Origin: JAPLDA01 sp043742705
GTDB taxonomy: Bacteria; Bacteroidota; Bacteroidia; AKYH767-A; 2013-40CM-41-45
Direction of reading: 5' to 3'
DNA length: 6,989 nt
Assembly (NCBI GenBank): GCA_043742705.1
Contig: JAYTXY010000062.1
Coordinates: forward strand, 1 to 6,989
The number at the start of each line of letters is the position of its first letter. The first letter of the stretch is position 1. The translations under genes were made by a program, and so were the position numbers. The notes under the pieces were generated by a model. The model was not told the DNA's origin and ran no database searches. It was given only the letters and a program-made list of their open reading frames with translations. Positions 1 through 6,865 of the stretch are shown piece by piece.

Positions 1-332
1 GAGGAATTAATTTTTTCAGGCAAAAATTTTCGGTACAGGAATTTTTCGTGAACATGAGCACTACACGCTTTTATTTATTTTCCATCCTTCTTGGATTGGG
101 TGTTTTCATGACACTGAGTGGTACCGTAATTTATCCACACTATCTTATTTGTGCATTTCCTTTTTCATATATCTTTCTCGCCAAAGTATTGCAGGAGCGT
201 AAAAAAATAATGTACGGAATTATCACAGCACAATTAATTGTTACGATGGCTTTTCTTGTTTACGTGCATACACACAATGGAATCAAAGAAGGAGATTACG
301 GAGTTGCATACCATGAGCAACTTAAAAAATGA
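1..332 (+). CDS. C-terminal part of a GT39-like membrane glycosyltransferase (5' truncated)
   Basis: The reading frame is open from the left edge (first full codon at base 3), so the gene begins outside the window and the GTG at 48 is probably internal. About 110 residues are visible. They contain three hydrophobic stretches separated by a short basic loop (QERKK), and end in a soluble tail with the motif EGDYGVAY. The segment PHYLICAFPF lies in a membrane stretch and resembles the late transmembrane region of GT39 (PMT_2/ArnT-like) enzymes, which move sugars from a polyprenyl-phosphate donor on the outer face of the inner membrane. The catalytic N-terminal half is missing, so neither substrate nor catalytic Asp can be assessed. 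The stop codon directly abuts the stop of the opposite-strand gene. Another polytopic glycan-assembly protein is possible; the membrane-protein call is firm, the family call moderate. Confidence 0.6.
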   Translation, partial: GINFFRQKFSVQEFFVNMSTTRFYLFSILLGLGVFMTLSGTVIYPHYLICAFPFSYIFLAKVLQERKKIMYGIITAQLIVTMAFLVYVHTHNGIKEGDYGVAYHEQLKK

Positions 333-1907
333 TTATTGAAAAATATCTTCTCTCCTTATCGGACGCAACTCGCCTTTCCAGACAAATCCTTTCAGCCTTA
401 ATTCTTTTGGAGATAATTCTTTTACAGGATAAAGTGTTCCGTCTGGATCGTTGAGAAGTGTTATGTTTTTAACCTTATTCTCATTCACCATAATTACGAG
501 ATCGCTGCAGTCAGCGCGGTTTACACCAAAGTCCTTCTTGTTTTTATTTTTTGTGTAATAGATAGTCTGTCCGTTTCCTTCCACGTTGATCTTATACAAT
601 TTATTTTCACTGAAGAATCCTGTCATGTTTTTTCCGCGAATCTGGTTGAAGCGAAGTGAATCAAGCGAACCTTCCTGAAGGCTATCAGAACGGGAAGTAA
701 TAAATGCTGAATTGACGAGATACATCTTAGAGATTTCGGAATTCGCAGTCTGAATGGTAATGGAATCGGCAGTGAGTTGGTTCAGTCCTGACCACAACAC
801 TGGATTCCTGAAGAGTTGAATGGTTGAATCACGGTAATTGTAAACCAGCGAATCACATCTTCCCTGGAAATCATTTTTAAAAAGTTTTACATGATGAAAA
901 GCAAAGAGATCTCTTTTCCTGTTTTGACTCGTGTCTGTCTTCAATGTTTTCTGATCAGCTATTGCCAGCAATGTATCGCCATGCAGAAACAGGGAATCCA
1001 GGTCGAAGATCTGTGTCATCATTGCTCTTCCTGTCACAAGAGAAGAATCTGAGATCTCATGATGCTCTGCATAATCACCGCTGATGATGACCTTATTTAC
1101 GCTGTCGAAGACAGAAACATTTCCAAAGCCTTTTCCAATTCCCTTGTTACGGTCGTAATAAACAGTGTCGCCCTTTAGTGTCTGTCCTTTTGTTTTCAGA
1201 AAAGCATTTTTATAAAAGGAAGAGGTCTGCTTATCTGTATTGTACCAGCCGTTCTCACAATAGATCAAATTATTCTTAGAAGAAATGTAAGTCGGGCCAA
1301 GAAAGTAAGCTGTCTTGTTGATCGTGTTGTATCTTAATGTGTCACCTGTCATTGTATAGCGCGGATTAACGAGTAACACATCTTTTTTGAAAAAGAGATC
1401 GTGTGTCGTACTGTACAGGTAACCGAATTTACTGGTGAGTGTATTTTCCGCATCAACGATGTGAGCACTGTCAGTATACGATCCGATATCGTGAATCATG
1501 TCATAGTTAAGATGAGAAGTAGTAAGTGTCATTTTCCTGTCTGTCATCACCACATTTTGAAACACTTCAGCGAATTCAGTATTTCCGTTGTATAGTAACC
1601 GTTTTCCGGTTAGCGTAATTGAATCACCTTTCACAATGCGAATGTGAGCAAAGGCTTCCAAACTGTTTTTCACCTTATTCAGGTAAGCGCTGTCACAATA
1701 CATAAATGTATTATCATGTTTAAAAGAAACGTTGCCGATGAGTCGCTGTATTTCACTGCTCACTGACTGATCGAAATCGGCAAAGTCTGCATGGAGCAAC
1801 TCAATCTGCGTAGCGTTTTGAGCTACGGCACGATCGAACACAAAAACTGCGGACAGGGCAATAACAAAAAGGAAAAAAAATAAACGCTTTATTCTCATCT
1901 TTCTCAT
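333..1907 (-). CDS. OstA-like periplasmic protein (LptA/OstA family, LPS transport)
   Basis: This 524-residue protein starts with a basic n-region and a hydrophobic core (about residues 9-24), followed by AVAQ at 27-30, a good signal peptidase I site. The mature part is built of repeating short beta-strand units with recurring motifs such as GDTLRYN (188-194), GDTVYYD (246-252) and CDSLVYNY (351-358), typical of the OstA/LptA beta-jellyroll. The N-terminal part (about 33-190) fits the OstA-like N domain common in Bacteroidetes. Members of the wider family form the periplasmic bridge carrying LPS from the inner membrane to LptD; that role is inferred here. The protein is far longer than E. coli LptA (about 185 residues), and no C-terminal LptD beta-barrel is evident. 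Start choice: ATG at 1907 and ATG at 1898 (Met4) both leave a usable signal peptide. A TAAGTTTG box lies 10 bases upstream of the first. Confidence 0.85.
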   Translation of the reverse strand: MRKMRIKRLFFFLFVIALSAVFVFDRAVAQNATQIELLHADFADFDQSVSSEIQRLIGNVSFKHDNTFMYCDSAYLNKVKNSLEAFAHIRIVKGDSITLTGKRLLYNGNTEFAEVFQNVVMTDRKMTLTTSHLNYDMIHDIGSYTDSAHIVDAENTLTSKFGYLYSTTHDLFFKKDVLLVNPRYTMTGDTLRYNTINKTAYFLGPTYISSKNNLIYCENGWYNTDKQTSSFYKNAFLKTKGQTLKGDTVYYDRNKGIGKGFGNVSVFDSVNKVIISGDYAEHHEISDSSLVTGRAMMTQIFDLDSLFLHGDTLLAIADQKTLKTDTSQNRKRDLFAFHHVKLFKNDFQGRCDSLVYNYRDSTIQLFRNPVLWSGLNQLTADSITIQTANSEISKMYLVNSAFITSRSDSLQEGSLDSLRFNQIRGKNMTGFFSENKLYKINVEGNGQTIYYTKNKNKKDFGVNRADCSDLVIMVNENKVKNITLLNDPDGTLYPVKELSPKELRLKGFVWKGELRPIRREDIFQ

Positions 1908-1917
1908 TGAGGAAACG

Positions 1918-1944
1918 CAAACTTAGCTTTAATGTTTGAAACAA
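1918..1944 (-). promoter_or_regulatory. Candidate Bacteroidetes promoter for the OstA-like gene
   Basis: On the minus strand there is a perfect TAnnTTTG -7 box, TAAGTTTG (1918-1925), with TTG at 1942-1944 as a possible -33 element. The 16-base spacer is at the short end of the usual range. Initiation about 7 bases downstream would give a leader of only a few bases, or a near-leaderless mRNA from ATG 1907; ATG 1898 would have a more ordinary leader. Motif match only. Confidence 0.45.
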
Positions 1945-2002
1945 TAAACATCCTGCTGCTAAGGCAATCTTTTTTTACCTTGCAATGAAATAAATTATTG
2001 TC

Positions 2003-2332
2003 ATGGACAGAAACTTAATTACCACCGCTACGGAAATTCCTGGCTTTCGTGTTGCCGCAAACCTTGGTATTGTAAGGGGAATCACGGTTCGCTCTCGAAA
2101 TATTTTTGCAAACATAGGTGCCAGTTTTCAAACAATTCTGGGTGGAAATATTTCAATCTATGCAGAGCTTTGTGAGAAGACGAGACAGGAAGCATTCGAG
2201 ATCATGATTCAGCATGCGGAAGAGAAAGGCGCTGATGCCATTATCGCTATGCGTTATGATGCGAATGAAATTATGGGAGGAGTTACCGAAGTACTTGCTT
2301 ACGGCACGGCAGTAAAGATTGAGAAAGCCTGA
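2003..2332 (+). CDS. YbjQ/UPF0145 family protein
   Basis: This 109-residue protein has the full length and signature pattern of the UPF0145 (YbjQ) family. The N-terminal strand carries the pattern GIVRGITV (22-29). The middle has GGNISIYAEL (47-56), followed by a helix with RQEAFEIMIQHAEEKGADAII (61-81), and the end has EVLAYGTAV (96-104). The family is predicted to form small homopentamers and is sometimes called a putative heavy-metal-binding domain, but its cellular role is not established and no metal site can be assigned here. There is no signal peptide, so it should be cytoplasmic. It is divergent from the OstA-like gene (95-base spacer) and convergent with the copper monooxygenase gene (41-base gap), so it is probably a single-gene transcript. 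No hairpin terminator is obvious after the stop. Confidence 0.9.
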   Translation: MDRNLITTATEIPGFRVAANLGIVRGITVRSRNIFANIGASFQTILGGNISIYAELCEKTRQEAFEIMIQHAEEKGADAIIAMRYDANEIMGGVTEVLAYGTAVKIEKA

Positions 2333-2373
2333 GTCAAAGTAATTTCTTTATCAGCAATCCGAAGAAGCAAGAC

Positions 2374-3948
2374 TTATTTGATAACGAGCAACTTTTTATA
2401 ATACTCGTTTCCTGTGCTCCCCACCGCGTGAACAAGATAAACTCCTTCCGAAAATGAACCGGAGTTAATTTTTGTTTTCCCAAAGAGATTTTTTCTTTCG
2501 CAAACAGTTCGTCCGTGCATGTCTCTCACAGTGATGTTGAAGTTTTCTCTTGGAGGAAACTCAATGTTGAATTCCTGTGCAGAAGGATTCGGATAAACTA
2601 AGAAGTCGCCATTCAAGGAATGATTTTCTGAAATACCCGCAACGAGAGATGAACAATTGAGGTAATGATCCATGTGCCCGGATGTATCCACGACAATATT
2701 TTCATCGCCGGCCTGGTGAGCAACATACACAAAATAGAACAGCAACATTTCATCAGTTGTGGATTCACCTAAGCTGACATCCTGCGGTGGATTGTTCGGA
2801 TTCTCCGGGTTGTTGTCTGTGTTGTCATAGGTACCTTCTCCATACAACGTAGTTCCAGCAGGAAGATAAACGGGCTTTTGAAAATAGTATGCACTCTGCC
2901 AGTGAAAGTCCCAATGAGGAATGGTAACGAGGTGAATCGTGTCATGTGCAGGCGTTACAGCGTAAGAAGTCATGCCAGTGCAAATTAAATGTGCATGCGG
3001 AGCAATGGAAAGAATGCTTGCTGCAACGGGTATCTGATACTGTTCGTGAAAAGTTTTTATTTCTCCGGCAGGAATAGTCAAAGGTCCGTCTATGAGGCTT
3101 GGTGAGTAATGATACAGGATCGGAGCATCGTAAGCCTGTCGCACTGTTCCTGTGCTGTAACGAAAATTAATCCTGGTGGAATCAATCATTCCCGAAGCAC
3201 TTATCGGATAATGTACCTGGATAATTATTCTTGAACCTGCCGCTACTTTCATTCCCATTCCGTTCGGAAGAAAATACGGATCACTTCCGGGAACATAACC
3301 TCCAATCAAAGATGAACTGCTGCTGCCCGTTCCGCCAAAATTTACATAACCCGGATCAGGATCTGCATTATCGAGATTAACAGGAATGCTGGAGTTGTCA
3401 GAATAAATAAGAACATGATGAACGGCCGCACGGTTGCCGGGAATTACTTCGAAAGCTGTAATGTATTTATCAGCAGGAAAAGGATTGGAGATGATAAAGC
3501 AACGATACATGTCATTACTAAGAGCAGGTATTGTATAAGTCGGCATGATTGAGGAGAAGCCCGGATTGGAAATCACCGGACCTGAAGTATAAGTTGGCTG
3601 TGCCGGAGCAAGTGTTGTGTCGCCACTTGGAGCTCCGTTATTAACCCAGTCTGTGATCTGATCAATCTCTGATTGTGTCAATGTTTTCTGATGAGCGTAT
3701 TGTTGGTAATTTACATCGGCAAGAAAAGGAGGCATGATCTTGTCCTGGACATAATTCCGGATTTGAGTAGCGCGATAGGCTGCATCTGAATAGGAGAGAA
3801 GGGAACTTGGTGCAATACCGGCAGGATTGTGACAGGAAGTGCAATGACTGTAGAGGATACAGGATATGTTATTCGTCCAATCAGGTGTGGTTGCTGATGA
3901 AGTGAGAAAACTAATCGAAGCGATGGAGAGTAAAATTATTTTCTTCAT
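2374..3948 (-). CDS. Secreted cytochrome c / copper type II monooxygenase fusion with T9SS sorting domain
   Basis: This 524-residue protein begins with a signal peptide (residues 1 to about 20). A c-type heme motif follows, C36-T-S-C39-H40, with a likely distal ligand Met72 in KIMPPF and the usual closing pattern LTQSEIDQITDWVNNGAP (90-107). Residues about 135-410 match the two-domain copper type II, ascorbate-dependent monooxygenase fold (peptidylglycine alpha-hydroxylating and dopamine beta-monooxygenases). Candidate ligands are His177, His178 and His246 for the CuH site, and His318, His320 and Met401 for the CuM site. WDFHWQ (346-351), YDNTDNNPENP (374-384) and the TTDEM motif (397-401) are also family hallmarks. 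The C-terminus (about 446-524, starting at VYPNPS) is a type A T9SS sorting domain, so export across the outer membrane and surface attachment or release are expected. The substrate is unknown. Electron supply by the heme domain is an inference. The gene appears monocistronic. Confidence 0.9.
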   Translation of the reverse strand: MKKIILLSIASISFLTSSATTPDWTNNISCILYSHCTSCHNPAGIAPSSLLSYSDAAYRATQIRNYVQDKIMPPFLADVNYQQYAHQKTLTQSEIDQITDWVNNGAPSGDTTLAPAQPTYTSGPVISNPGFSSIMPTYTIPALSNDMYRCFIISNPFPADKYITAFEVIPGNRAAVHHVLIYSDNSSIPVNLDNADPDPGYVNFGGTGSSSSSLIGGYVPGSDPYFLPNGMGMKVAAGSRIIIQVHYPISASGMIDSTRINFRYSTGTVRQAYDAPILYHYSPSLIDGPLTIPAGEIKTFHEQYQIPVAASILSIAPHAHLICTGMTSYAVTPAHDTIHLVTIPHWDFHWQSAYYFQKPVYLPAGTTLYGEGTYDNTDNNPENPNNPPQDVSLGESTTDEMLLFYFVYVAHQAGDENIVVDTSGHMDHYLNCSSLVAGISENHSLNGDFLVYPNPSAQEFNIEFPPRENFNITVRDMHGRTVCERKNLFGKTKINSGSFSEGVYLVHAVGSTGNEYYKKLLVIK

Positions 3949-3988
3949 GATATTTCTTTGAATGCCTTATAAACAGGACTTTGAACTG

Positions 3989-4022
3989 CGAAGGTAGGCT
4001 TTTTTTGCAATGCCACAGGCAA
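3989..4022 (-). promoter_or_regulatory. Candidate Bacteroidetes promoter for the heme/copper monooxygenase gene
   Basis: On the minus strand TACCTTCG (3989-3996) matches the TAnnTTTG -7 consensus with one change. A TTG at 4020-4022 lies 23 bases upstream as a possible -33 element, a long but tolerated spacing. Initiation near 3982 would give a leader of about 34 bases before ATG 3948. Motif match only. Confidence 0.45.
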
Positions 4023-4164
4023 TAAGCGAATCTTGAAAAAGGGTTGTTGTTTTTAAATTGATCAGGTAAAGACCGGGAAGTTAGACGATGGTTGACTCAA
4101 ATCCTTTGTTGACAATATTATTCCTTATAGGCCAGCTATTTTAATGAATCAACTTTCAAATGGG

Positions 4165-4172
4165 TATTTTTG
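4165..4172 (+). promoter_or_regulatory. Candidate -7 box for the DUF1003 gene
   Basis: TATTTTTG matches TAnnTTTG exactly and would place initiation about 50 bases before ATG 4233. No convincing TTTG -33 element lies 17-23 bases upstream, and the region is AT-rich, so a chance match is quite possible. The rest of the 284-base spacer (3949-4232) shows no gene, hairpin terminator or long repeat. Confidence 0.25.
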
Positions 4173-4232
4173 TTGTTCGTAAAAAGATAAAGCCAATCGT
4201 ATCTAAATTATCCACCACTAAAACTGATTTAC

Positions 4233-4655
4233 ATGGCAACCCGAAAAAACTGGCACCAGGAACACATTGAAAAATCAGGATTTGGTCAGCGCCTTGCAGA
4301 CTCTGTCGCCAGTGGCATGGGCTCATGGCGATTCATCATCATCCAGACTATTTTGGTGGCGCTGTGGATGACGTTTAATGTGATAGGATTCATGTATCAT
4401 TGGGATGTTTATCCATTCATCCTGCTAAATCTTCTTTTCTCCACACAAGCTGCGTATGCTGCTCCCATCATCATGATGTCGCAGAACAGGCAAAGTGAAC
4501 GTGATCGGATCCAGGCGCAAGCAGATTATGAGACGAACCTTGAAGCAAAGATGGAAATTGAAGCACTTCAAAAAATGTTGAACAAACTTGAAGTGGAAAA
4601 ACTGGATAAGATTATTTCGATGCTGGAAGAGATGAAAAAGTCAGGGACAAAATAA
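4233..4655 (+). CDS. DUF1003 family two-helix membrane protein
   Basis: This 140-residue protein matches the DUF1003 family over nearly its whole length. A short polar N-terminus contains GFGQRLADSVASGMGSW (16-32). Two transmembrane helices follow (about 33-55 and 60-82), separated by the family hairpin HWDVYPFILLNLLFSTQAA (56-74) and followed by PIIMMSQNRQ (78-87). From about residue 88 the tail is charged with a heptad-like pattern (EALQKMLNKLEVEKLDKIIS and neighbours), predicting a coiled coil that could drive oligomerisation. DUF1003 proteins are inner-membrane proteins without an established function; I assign none. The gene is divergent from the monooxygenase gene and ends five bases before the end of the opposite-strand UbiA-like gene. 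Family assignment is strong, function unknown. Confidence 0.9.
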   Translation: MATRKNWHQEHIEKSGFGQRLADSVASGMGSWRFIIIQTILVALWMTFNVIGFMYHWDVYPFILLNLLFSTQAAYAAPIIMMSQNRQSERDRIQAQADYETNLEAKMEIEALQKMLNKLEVEKLDKIISMLEEMKKSGTK

Positions 4656-4660
4656 ATCCT

Positions 4661-5557
4661 TTACAAAGAATGATTCAGGAAATAAAGTATGCTGAAACAG
4701 ATAATCATACAAGAGGAAGAAATAAATGTCAACCGCATTGAATTTGAATAATCAGCTGAATTTTTATTCCGCCATGCTTTTGCAAACCAATAAAAAAAGT
4801 AAAGAACAACAGGTACAAGGCAGGAAATAAAAATCTCAAATTGTTCCGTGTTGTAATACGTACGGAAGTAATCAAAGGCAACTCCACATGCTAAAAGAAA
4901 CAATGCACCTGAAAAAATAAAGGTACCAGTAACCCCTAGTTTATAGCTGATAGTAAAATCTCCGCGACTGCTGTCTTCTTCATGCTGGTATATTTGCGTG
5001 AGTGGATAAAACCCTCCGATCAGCAAGGAAGCAAGTAGCATGCATTCCAAGTGTTTGTAGCTGAACCATGATCCGTCAAATGAACTTTCTGAAGCCATGT
5101 TTACTAACAGGAAAGTATAACCTCCCTGGAAAAGCATCACCACCAGCCATCCGGTTAAACCATATTTTTTCAACCGTATTTTTTTCCAACTATATGCTTT
5201 TGAAACTCCAATGTAAACGATCATCAGCAAAAGCATTTTCCAGGAGATGGAAAAACACAGCAGTAAACCAACACAATCCAAAAGTATGCTTGCATAGTAT
5301 AGTTTCTTCGTAACGGGTGGCGGATTTTTTAATCCACCGATGCTGCCTTTGTCTTCATCCATGTAACTGTTGTAACTATTGCTGGCAGGGTAAATGAAAA
5401 AGTGAAGGACGAAGAATACAACGAGTGTGTTTAGAAGGTTGATGGTTGCAGACTGGCTGATTGCAAAGCAAAAAATCGGAAGAAGGAAAAATGAAAACGG
5501 AAGACGGAGGTGAAGCAGCGTATCACGATCAAATAAGAAAGTATTGTCATTTTCCAT
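4661..5557 (-). CDS. UbiA-family prenyltransferase-like membrane protein
   Basis: This 298-residue protein has about eight or nine hydrophobic segments, the usual size and topology of UbiA prenyltransferases, which join a polyprenyl diphosphate to an aromatic or other acceptor at the inner membrane. The first Asp-rich region is recognisable as NSYNSYMDEDKGSIGG (60-75), with N63-xxx-D67 and D69 as likely Mg/diphosphate ligands. The second region is YQHEEDSSRGDFT (190-202): the D195-xxx-G199-xx-T202 part fits the family, but the position of the first Asp of the canonical DxxxD is Gln191. This may mark a subfamily or altered chemistry. A conserved YSW/K element (SKAYSWKKI, 119-127) lies in the cytoplasmic loop after the first motif. 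The gene diverges from the type III polyketide synthase gene, suggesting a shared pathway acting on a phenolic lipid. Donor and acceptor cannot be told from sequence. Confidence 0.8.
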   Translation of the reverse strand: MENDNTFLFDRDTLLHLRLPFSFFLLPIFCFAISQSATINLLNTLVVFFVLHFFIYPASNSYNSYMDEDKGSIGGLKNPPPVTKKLYYASILLDCVGLLLCFSISWKMLLLMIVYIGVSKAYSWKKIRLKKYGLTGWLVVMLFQGGYTFLLVNMASESSFDGSWFSYKHLECMLLASLLIGGFYPLTQIYQHEEDSSRGDFTISYKLGVTGTFIFSGALFLLACGVAFDYFRTYYNTEQFEIFISCLVPVVLYFFYWFAKAWRNKNSADYSNSMRLTFISSSCMIICFSILYFLNHSL

Positions 5558-5593
5558 CGGGTAAAATTACGTGAATTACATTTAGTAACTTTA

Positions 5594-5601
5594 CAAAGCT
5601 A
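5594..5601 (-). promoter_or_regulatory. Candidate -7 box for the UbiA-like gene
   Basis: On the minus strand TAGCTTTG matches the TAnnTTTG consensus exactly; initiation near 5587 would give a leader of about 30 bases before ATG 5557. The expected -33 position (about 5619-5623) reads GGTTTT rather than TTTG and is part of a small inverted repeat, GGTTT-GTA-AAACC (5609-5621), which might serve as an operator. Motif match only. Confidence 0.4.
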
Positions 5602-5645
5602 CAAGATAGGTTTGTAAAACCGGAATGATGTAATTTTTTATTAAA

Positions 5646-5666
5646 GTTATATAACAGAAGTATACT
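5646..5666. repeat. Two short adjacent palindromes in the UbiA-like/PKS divergent spacer
   Basis: GTTATATAAC (5646-5655) and AGTATACT (5659-5666) are perfect palindromes whose centres are 12 bases apart, close to one helical turn, between the divergent UbiA-like and polyketide synthase genes. They could be regulator half-sites, but short AT-rich palindromes are frequent by chance, and no regulator gene is present in the window. Confidence 0.25.
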
Positions 5667-5722
5667 AAAACATGCAAATCTTTGTTCTCTCCAATATTGA
5701 TTTGTAGAAATTTAATAGAACT

Positions 5723-6844
5723 ATGATTCCGAGTCCTTTGATACAATCCATTGGAACGGCTGTTCCGCCTCATAAGATCTCTCAGGAACTGCATCATTCC
5801 ATCCTTGAATCAGCAAATGGAATGAGTCGCGGAGAAAAATTACAGCTCCGTAAAATCTATTCCCGAAGTGGTATTGAATCCCGTCATAGTGTGTTGGCTG
5901 AATTCGGTCGTGAAGATCAGCCGGAAAATATTCTGTTTCATCCTGCCAATTATCATCCTGCATTATCGATTTCTAAGCGGATGGATTTATTTCAGTTGTA
6001 TGCGGCAGATCTTTGTGAAAAAGCTGTTCATGAATGTTTGAATAACCTTCCTTCTTTATCACTCGCAAAAATCACGCATGTAATTACATTTAGCTGCACG
6101 GGAATGTCTGCACCCGGGCTCGATATACAATTGGTAGAAAAACTGGGATTAAACAGAAACGTTGAAAGAACCTGCATCAACTTCATGGGTTGTTATGCTG
6201 GGATGAATGCGTTGAAAGTTGCATATCACATTGCACGCTCACAACCTGAAGCAGTGGTGCTTCTTGCTGGAGTTGAGTTGTGTACTCTTCATTATCAGAA
6301 GAATGAAAAGCAGTACCAGGTGATCGCCAATGCCTTGTTTGCTGACGGAGCCGCTGCCTGCATTGTTTCCGCGAAAAAAATTGAGTCGGAGAAGAAATCT
6401 TCAACACTTGCTCTTCTGAATTTTTATGCCGAGTTCGAACCGGCAGGAAAAGATGAAATGATCTGGACCATTGGTGATTTTGGTTTTGACCTTCGATTGA
6501 GTGCCGATGTACCCGAACTCATCAAAAAAAACATTCACTCAATGCTTGAGAAGTTATTTCAAAAAGCAGGAATAAAAAAAGAAAACATAAATTTCTATGC
6601 ACTGCATCCCGGAGGAATGAAGATTCTTGAAGCTTGTGAAGAAGCACTTCAGATTTCGAAAGCACAAAATGAAAAATCGTACCGTGTGCTTCGTGATTTC
6701 GGAAACATGTCTTCCGTTACCATTTTCTTTGTGCTGAATGAATATTTAAAATCTTTTACAAAGGATGATGCCGGAAAGAAAATACTTGCCTGCGCTTTTG
6801 GTCCGGGACTTACTATGGAATCTATGATTGCAGAAGTATGCTGA
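5723..6844 (+). CDS. Type III polyketide synthase (chalcone/stilbene synthase family)
   Basis: This 373-residue protein has the standard length and all catalytic landmarks of a type III polyketide synthase, a homodimeric thiolase-fold enzyme that extends an acyl-CoA starter with malonyl-CoA without a carrier protein. The nucleophile is Cys157 in NFMGCYAGM (153-161). The catalytic His295 lies in LHPGG and Asn328 in GNMSS. Phe206 (ALFADGAAA) and probably Phe255 (GFDLRLSADVP) match the gatekeeper phenylalanines. The C-terminal AFGPGLTME (358-366) is the family signature. It is a true type III PKS rather than FabH, as shown by the GNMSS and FGPGLT motifs. Bacterial relatives make alkylresorcinols or alkylpyrones from fatty acyl starters; such a product is likely but not provable from sequence. 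The methyltransferase start lies 21 bases downstream, so the two are probably cotranscribed. The ATG at 5723 gives a normal N-terminus. Confidence 0.93.
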   Translation: MIPSPLIQSIGTAVPPHKISQELHHSILESANGMSRGEKLQLRKIYSRSGIESRHSVLAEFGREDQPENILFHPANYHPALSISKRMDLFQLYAADLCEKAVHECLNNLPSLSLAKITHVITFSCTGMSAPGLDIQLVEKLGLNRNVERTCINFMGCYAGMNALKVAYHIARSQPEAVVLLAGVELCTLHYQKNEKQYQVIANALFADGAAACIVSAKKIESEKKSSTLALLNFYAEFEPAGKDEMIWTIGDFGFDLRLSADVPELIKKNIHSMLEKLFQKAGIKKENINFYALHPGGMKILEACEEALQISKAQNEKSYRVLRDFGNMSSVTIFFVLNEYLKSFTKDDAGKKILACAFGPGLTMESMIAEVC

Positions 6845-6865
6845 CGTTTTTTCGATTTCTAATTC

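Noticed and set aside
1401..1595. Open frame of 64 codons on the + strand
   Set aside because: It lies entirely inside the OstA-like gene on the opposite strand, resembles no known family, and has no upstream signal.
1873..1880. A8 run in the signal-peptide codons of the OstA-like gene (possible phase-variable tract)
   Set aside because: Eight A in AT-rich DNA encoding a run of Phe is not exceptional, and an essential-type LPS transport gene is a poor candidate for phase variation.
1976..1982. TACCTTG as a -7 box for the YbjQ-family gene
   Set aside because: It is one base shorter than TAnnTTTG and has no TTTG at the right distance upstream; too weak to list as a promoter.
3662..3844. Open frame of 60 codons on the - strand
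   Set aside because: It is an alternate frame inside the cytochrome region of the monooxygenase gene, whose own frame carries clear domain motifs.
4109..4132. TTGACA (4109-4114) and TATAGG (4127-4132) as a sigma70-type promoter
   Set aside because: The 12-base spacer is too short, and the primary sigma factor of this phylum uses a different consensus.
5068..5313. Open frame of 81 codons on the + strand
   Set aside because: It is antisense to the UbiA-like gene with no recognisable protein features.
5681..5712. TTTG (5681-5684) and TAGAAATT (5705-5712) as a promoter for the PKS
   Set aside because: The spacing of 20 is good, but the downstream box shares only TA with the consensus.
5591..5963. 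Two overlapping open frames on the - strand (5591-5797 and 5721-5963)
   Set aside because: They cover the PKS promoter spacer and the antisense of the PKS N-terminus; the compositions look random and the PKS frame is unambiguous.
6183..6407. Open frame of 74 codons on the - strand
   Set aside because: It is antisense to the PKS active-site region; its Gln/Arg-rich translation is an artefact of the opposite coding strand.
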